Positions 7,282 to 9,461 of a stretch of DNA of 9,461 bases are shown here, piece after piece. The notes under the pieces are model-generated. The model was not told the DNA's origin. It searched no databases and was given only the letters and a program-made list of their open reading frames with translations. The DNA comes from an uncultured Moraxellaceae bacterium. GTDB taxonomy: Bacteria > Pseudomonadota > Gammaproteobacteria > Pseudomonadales > Moraxellaceae. How positions within the stretch are numbered: position 1 is the stretch's first letter; each line of letters begins with the position of its first letter. The stretch lies in NCBI GenBank assembly GCA_937928295.1, contig CALEYY010000201.1, positions 1 through 9,461 on the forward strand. The letters are read 5' to 3'. The translations under genes and the position numbers were made by a program.

Positions 7282-7772
7282 TCGGGTTGCAGGCGTATGC
7301 CTTCAGCCGATGGCAGTCGGCGAGTGCCGGCTAGGCGCCAGTCCGGTGTTGACAGATCAATCTGGAACACGCCTTCCAGCGGATGGCTGAGCTGGCCGCG
7401 ATACTCGTTGCCCATCAGGCGTTGCAATACCAGTTTCTGGTCTTTTGCGCTCTGCGTGCTGTGCACGAAATTCAGCTCGATACTCGCTGCCTCCACCGGA
7501 GCCTTGGCATCGAGCTTCAGCAAGACTTCACCGGTGGTGGCATCAAGCATGAGATTGGCGACCAGACCCAGCCTCAACGCTGCTTCATCGCGCGTGAAGC
7601 TGTTGTTGATGGTCTTGCCATCTTCATACCAATCGTCGCGCACTACGGTGTCGCGATTAACCACGGCAAGATAAACAAAGAACAGCGACAGCGACACGGC
7701 AAAGGCAGGAATGGCAATCACAAACCACAGCCACGGGTGGCGATACCAGGGAACGAATGGTGCAGTGTTCAT
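7278..7772 (-). CDS. ccoH: CcoH/FixH, cbb3 oxidase assembly membrane protein
   Basis: This 164-residue protein has a single N-terminal TM (about residues 14-38), preceded by WYRHPWLW, and a periplasmic domain. Family features include the VVRDDWYEDGKTIN region (43-56) and a C-terminal DWRLAG (144-149). It belongs to the FixH family; in Rhodobacter and Pseudomonas it interacts with the oxidase and is needed for its stable assembly. It lies between ccoG and ccoI in the standard order. Its ATG at 7772 follows ccoG by 38 bases, with GGAG five to six bases upstream of the start. Its stop overlaps the ccoI start by 4 bases, so the two are probably translationally coupled. The sequence is less conserved than its neighbours, as is usual for FixH. 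Confidence 0.93.
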   Translation of the reverse strand: MNTAPFVPWYRHPWLWFVIAIPAFAVSLSLFFVYLAVVNRDTVVRDDWYEDGKTINNSFTRDEAALRLGLVANLMLDATTGEVLLKLDAKAPVEAASIELNFVHSTQSAKDQKLVLQRLMGNEYRGQLSHPLEGVFQIDLSTPDWRLAGTRRLPSAEGIRLQPE

Positions 7773-7810
7773 AGCGGCTCCGGGTTGCGCGCACTGCTGA
7801 CGCCGAGGCG

Positions 7811-9247
7811 TCAGAGTTTGGGCGACAGAAAAGTGTTTTCAGTTTCGGCACGCACGCTGGCATCGCCGCGCTGCGTTACTTCAATTTCAATTTCCACGCG
7901 GCGCGCGGTGATTTCGTCCGGGTTGGCGATGATGGATATCGGCCGTGTTGCCAGCTCGCCCGCTTGCAGGTGGATGACCATCGGCTCGCCATCCAGATGC
8001 ACCGGAAACGCGTCGGACTTGGCGCGAATCTCGTAGTCGGCGGCCGTCTGCGCCTTGTTCTGGATCTTCAGCGTGTAGCTATTCTCGATCCAGCCTTCAT
8101 TATTCTCGCGATAAAGCTGGCCACGATCCCGCAAAGCCTCTACAGACAGCGGCACGCGGCTGATCAGCGTGAACAGCAGGGTGCCGACCATGAGGCTGAG
8201 CACGGCGGTGTAGCCGATCAGGCGCGGACGGAACAGGTGATATTTGCCATCGCCGGTCTTGGCCAGCAGGTTGTCGGTGGTGTACTTGACCAGGCCACGG
8301 TCATAGCCCATCTGGTCCATCACGCTGTCGCAGGCATCGATGCAGGCGGCACACTGGATGCACTCGAACTGTAGGCCGTCACGGATGTCGATGCCGGTCG
8401 GGCAGACCTGCACACACATGCCGCAGTCGATGCAGTCGCCCAAGCCGTTGTCGATGCTGGCGGTGCCGCGCTTGCGCGAGCCGCGCGGGTCGCCGCGGTC
8501 GGTGTCGTAGGAGATGATCAGCGTGTCCTTGTCGAACATCACGCTCTGGAAACGGCCATAGGGGCACATGTGCAAGCAGACCTGCTCACGCATCCAGCCG
8601 GCATTGAGGTAGGTGGCGATGGCAAAAAACACCATCCAGAAGCCCATCCAGAAATCGAGTGTGTTGGTGCTGATCTGATGCCAGAGGTCGCGTACCGGCG
8701 TGAAATAGCCGATGAAGGCGAGGCCGGTAGCCAGCGCGATCACCACCCAGCCGGCATGCTTGAAGCTGCGACGCAGAAACTTGCCGACGCTCATCGGGGC
8801 CTTGTCCAAGCGCATGCGGGCGTTGCGATTACCCTCGGCGAACTCCTCGACCCACATGAAGGCCTTGGTCCACACCGTTTGCGGGCAGGTGTAGCCACAC
8901 CAAACGCGCCCGGCCAGTACCGTCACGGCAAACAGGGCAAAGGCGGCGATGATCAGCAGCCAAGATAGAAAGAAGAAATCTTGCGGCAGGAAGGTCCAGC
9001 CGAAAATGTAGAAATGGCGCTCAGGCAAATTGAAGAGCACGGCCTGACGGCCATCCCAATTCAACCAAGGCAGCAGAAAGAAGATCGCCATCATGGTGAA
9101 CAGCGACACATTGCGAATGTTCTGGAAAAAGCCGGAAATCGAGCGAGCGTGGATTTTTTCGCGCTTGGCGTACAAATCCATCATCTGTGGCTGATGTACC
9201 TTGACGGGATCAGGCGACAGGTCACGGGTAGGAATCTGCTGGCTCAT
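7811..9247 (-). CDS. ccoG: CcoG/FixG polyferredoxin, cbb3 oxidase assembly (cupric reductase)
   Basis: This 478-residue membrane iron-sulfur protein has TM segments near residues 48-62, 90-110, 163-183, 198-214 and 341-362. Two CxxxC motifs lie close to the membrane: WCGYTCP (C117, C121) and CLHMCPYGRFQ (C224, C228). Two [4Fe-4S] ferredoxin motifs follow in a cytoplasmic loop: C272, C275, C278, C282 and C296, C299, C302, C306. The C-terminal 100 residues form the Ig-like FixG domain, expected in the periplasm. Work on other CcoG proteins reports that it reduces Cu(II) to Cu(I) for cbb3 biogenesis. The ATG at 9247 has GGAAG five bases upstream. The gene lies about 120 bases after ccoP, past an intrinsic terminator, so it probably has its own promoter or relies on readthrough; I could not identify a convincing promoter. 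Confidence 0.96.
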   Translation of the reverse strand: MSQQIPTRDLSPDPVKVHQPQMMDLYAKREKIHARSISGFFQNIRNVSLFTMMAIFFLLPWLNWDGRQAVLFNLPERHFYIFGWTFLPQDFFFLSWLLIIAAFALFAVTVLAGRVWCGYTCPQTVWTKAFMWVEEFAEGNRNARMRLDKAPMSVGKFLRRSFKHAGWVVIALATGLAFIGYFTPVRDLWHQISTNTLDFWMGFWMVFFAIATYLNAGWMREQVCLHMCPYGRFQSVMFDKDTLIISYDTDRGDPRGSRKRGTASIDNGLGDCIDCGMCVQVCPTGIDIRDGLQFECIQCAACIDACDSVMDQMGYDRGLVKYTTDNLLAKTGDGKYHLFRPRLIGYTAVLSLMVGTLLFTLISRVPLSVEALRDRGQLYRENNEGWIENSYTLKIQNKAQTAADYEIRAKSDAFPVHLDGEPMVIHLQAGELATRPISIIANPDEITARRVEIEIEVTQRGDASVRAETENTFLSPKL

Positions 9248-9301
9248 GAGAACTTCCGACGATTCGACAATGGTGCCAAGTTTACTGGCTTTTGAAACAA
9301 A

Positions 9302-9330
9302 ACGGCCCGCGACAAAAGGTCGCAGGCCGT
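9302..9330 (-). terminator. Intrinsic terminator downstream of ccoP
   Basis: The arms at 9302-9313 and 9319-9330 form a 12-position stem with one internal C-A mismatch and a 5-base loop, giving 11 pairs. Read on the minus strand, the GC-rich stem runs directly into TTTTGTTTC, a good U-tract. It lies about 40 bases after the ccoP stop and about 55 bases before the ccoG start. It would end or attenuate transcription coming from the oxidase structural genes. On the plus strand only GTTTG follows, so orientation toward the minus strand is favoured. Confidence 0.75.
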
Positions 9331-9367
9331 GTTTGTTAACGCATTTTAATGATTGCCTAAATCAGTT

Positions 9368-9461
9368 TTACTTGTGCGACAACGAGTAAACATAAGCAGC
9401 CATCAAGTGAACACGCTCCGGACCGAGTGTCTTGGAGAAGTTCGGCATACGATTTTTGCGA
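9368..9461 (-). CDS. ccoP: CcoP, cbb3 cytochrome c oxidase diheme subunit III, C-terminal end (partial)
   Basis: Only the last 30 codons and the TAA (9368-9370) are in the window; the rest lies beyond base 9461. The visible residues include NRMPNFSKTLG, then VHLMAAYVYSLSHK, which closely match the end of CcoP, where the second cytochrome c domain closes with an AAYVYSLS helix. The Met of RMPNF (codon 9446-9448) is likely the axial ligand of the second heme; this is inferred by family analogy. CcoP passes electrons from soluble or membrane cytochromes to the CcoO/CcoN core. Its position directly upstream of ccoG is the classical ccoNOQP-ccoGHIS order. The short length limits certainty, but context agrees strongly. 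Confidence 0.9.
   Translation of the reverse strand, partial: RKNRMPNFSKTLGPERVHLMAAYVYSLSHK

Noticed and set aside
7798..7813. A 7-bp inverted repeat with a 2-base centre at the ccoG stop codon.
   Set aside because: Too short for a stable terminator, no T-run on the minus strand, and it overlaps the ccoG stop; it could be chance in GC-rich DNA.
9248..9301. Possible promoter for ccoG (TAAACT as a -10-like element).
   Set aside because: No acceptable -35 lies at 16-18 bases spacing and there is no FNR-type site, so I do not call a promoter.

Overview
The window looks like chromosomal DNA of a fairly GC-rich proteobacterium. The best guess is a gammaproteobacterium with a respiratory, lipid- or hydrocarbon-using lifestyle, because CcoG resembles Pseudomonas-type CcoG and the left block (DUF1329, YCF48, RND) is common in such organisms. 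Species cannot be fixed from this sequence alone. The window is gene-dense: two convergent operons with short junctions. I found no tRNA, rRNA, insertion sequence, phage gene or CRISPR array.

Left block, plus strand (1-3708). The 3' end of a DUF1329 gene is followed by a secreted YCF48/BNR beta-propeller protein and a large MMPL/RND membrane transporter. The last two overlap by 4 bases (GTGA), so this is an operon. In other proteobacteria this trio is often found with a DUF1302 outer-membrane protein, which would lie upstream of the window. The set looks like an envelope-spanning export or lipid-handling system whose substrate is not established.

Middle (3709-3792). The operons converge on an 84-base spacer with a perfect 12-bp hairpin, probably a terminator.

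Right block, minus strand (9461 down to 3793). This is the cbb3 cytochrome c oxidase region: the 3' end of ccoP, a good intrinsic terminator, then ccoG, ccoH, ccoI, ccoS and a DsbD_2/SafE-type membrane protein. CcoG is a polyferredoxin reported to reduce Cu(II), CcoI is a copper P1B-ATPase, and CcoH and CcoS are small assembly factors. Together they supply copper and mature the cbb3 oxidase. The last protein is translationally coupled to ccoS and ends in an unusual His/Met tail with Met every five residues. The positive-inside rule places this tail in the periplasm, so it is a candidate copper-binding element serving the oxidase pathway.

The most interesting items are the metal-binding pentad tail, the terminator separating oxidase structural genes from assembly genes, and the uncharacterised DUF1329-YCF48-RND system. 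Most of the window is otherwise a well-known gene arrangement.
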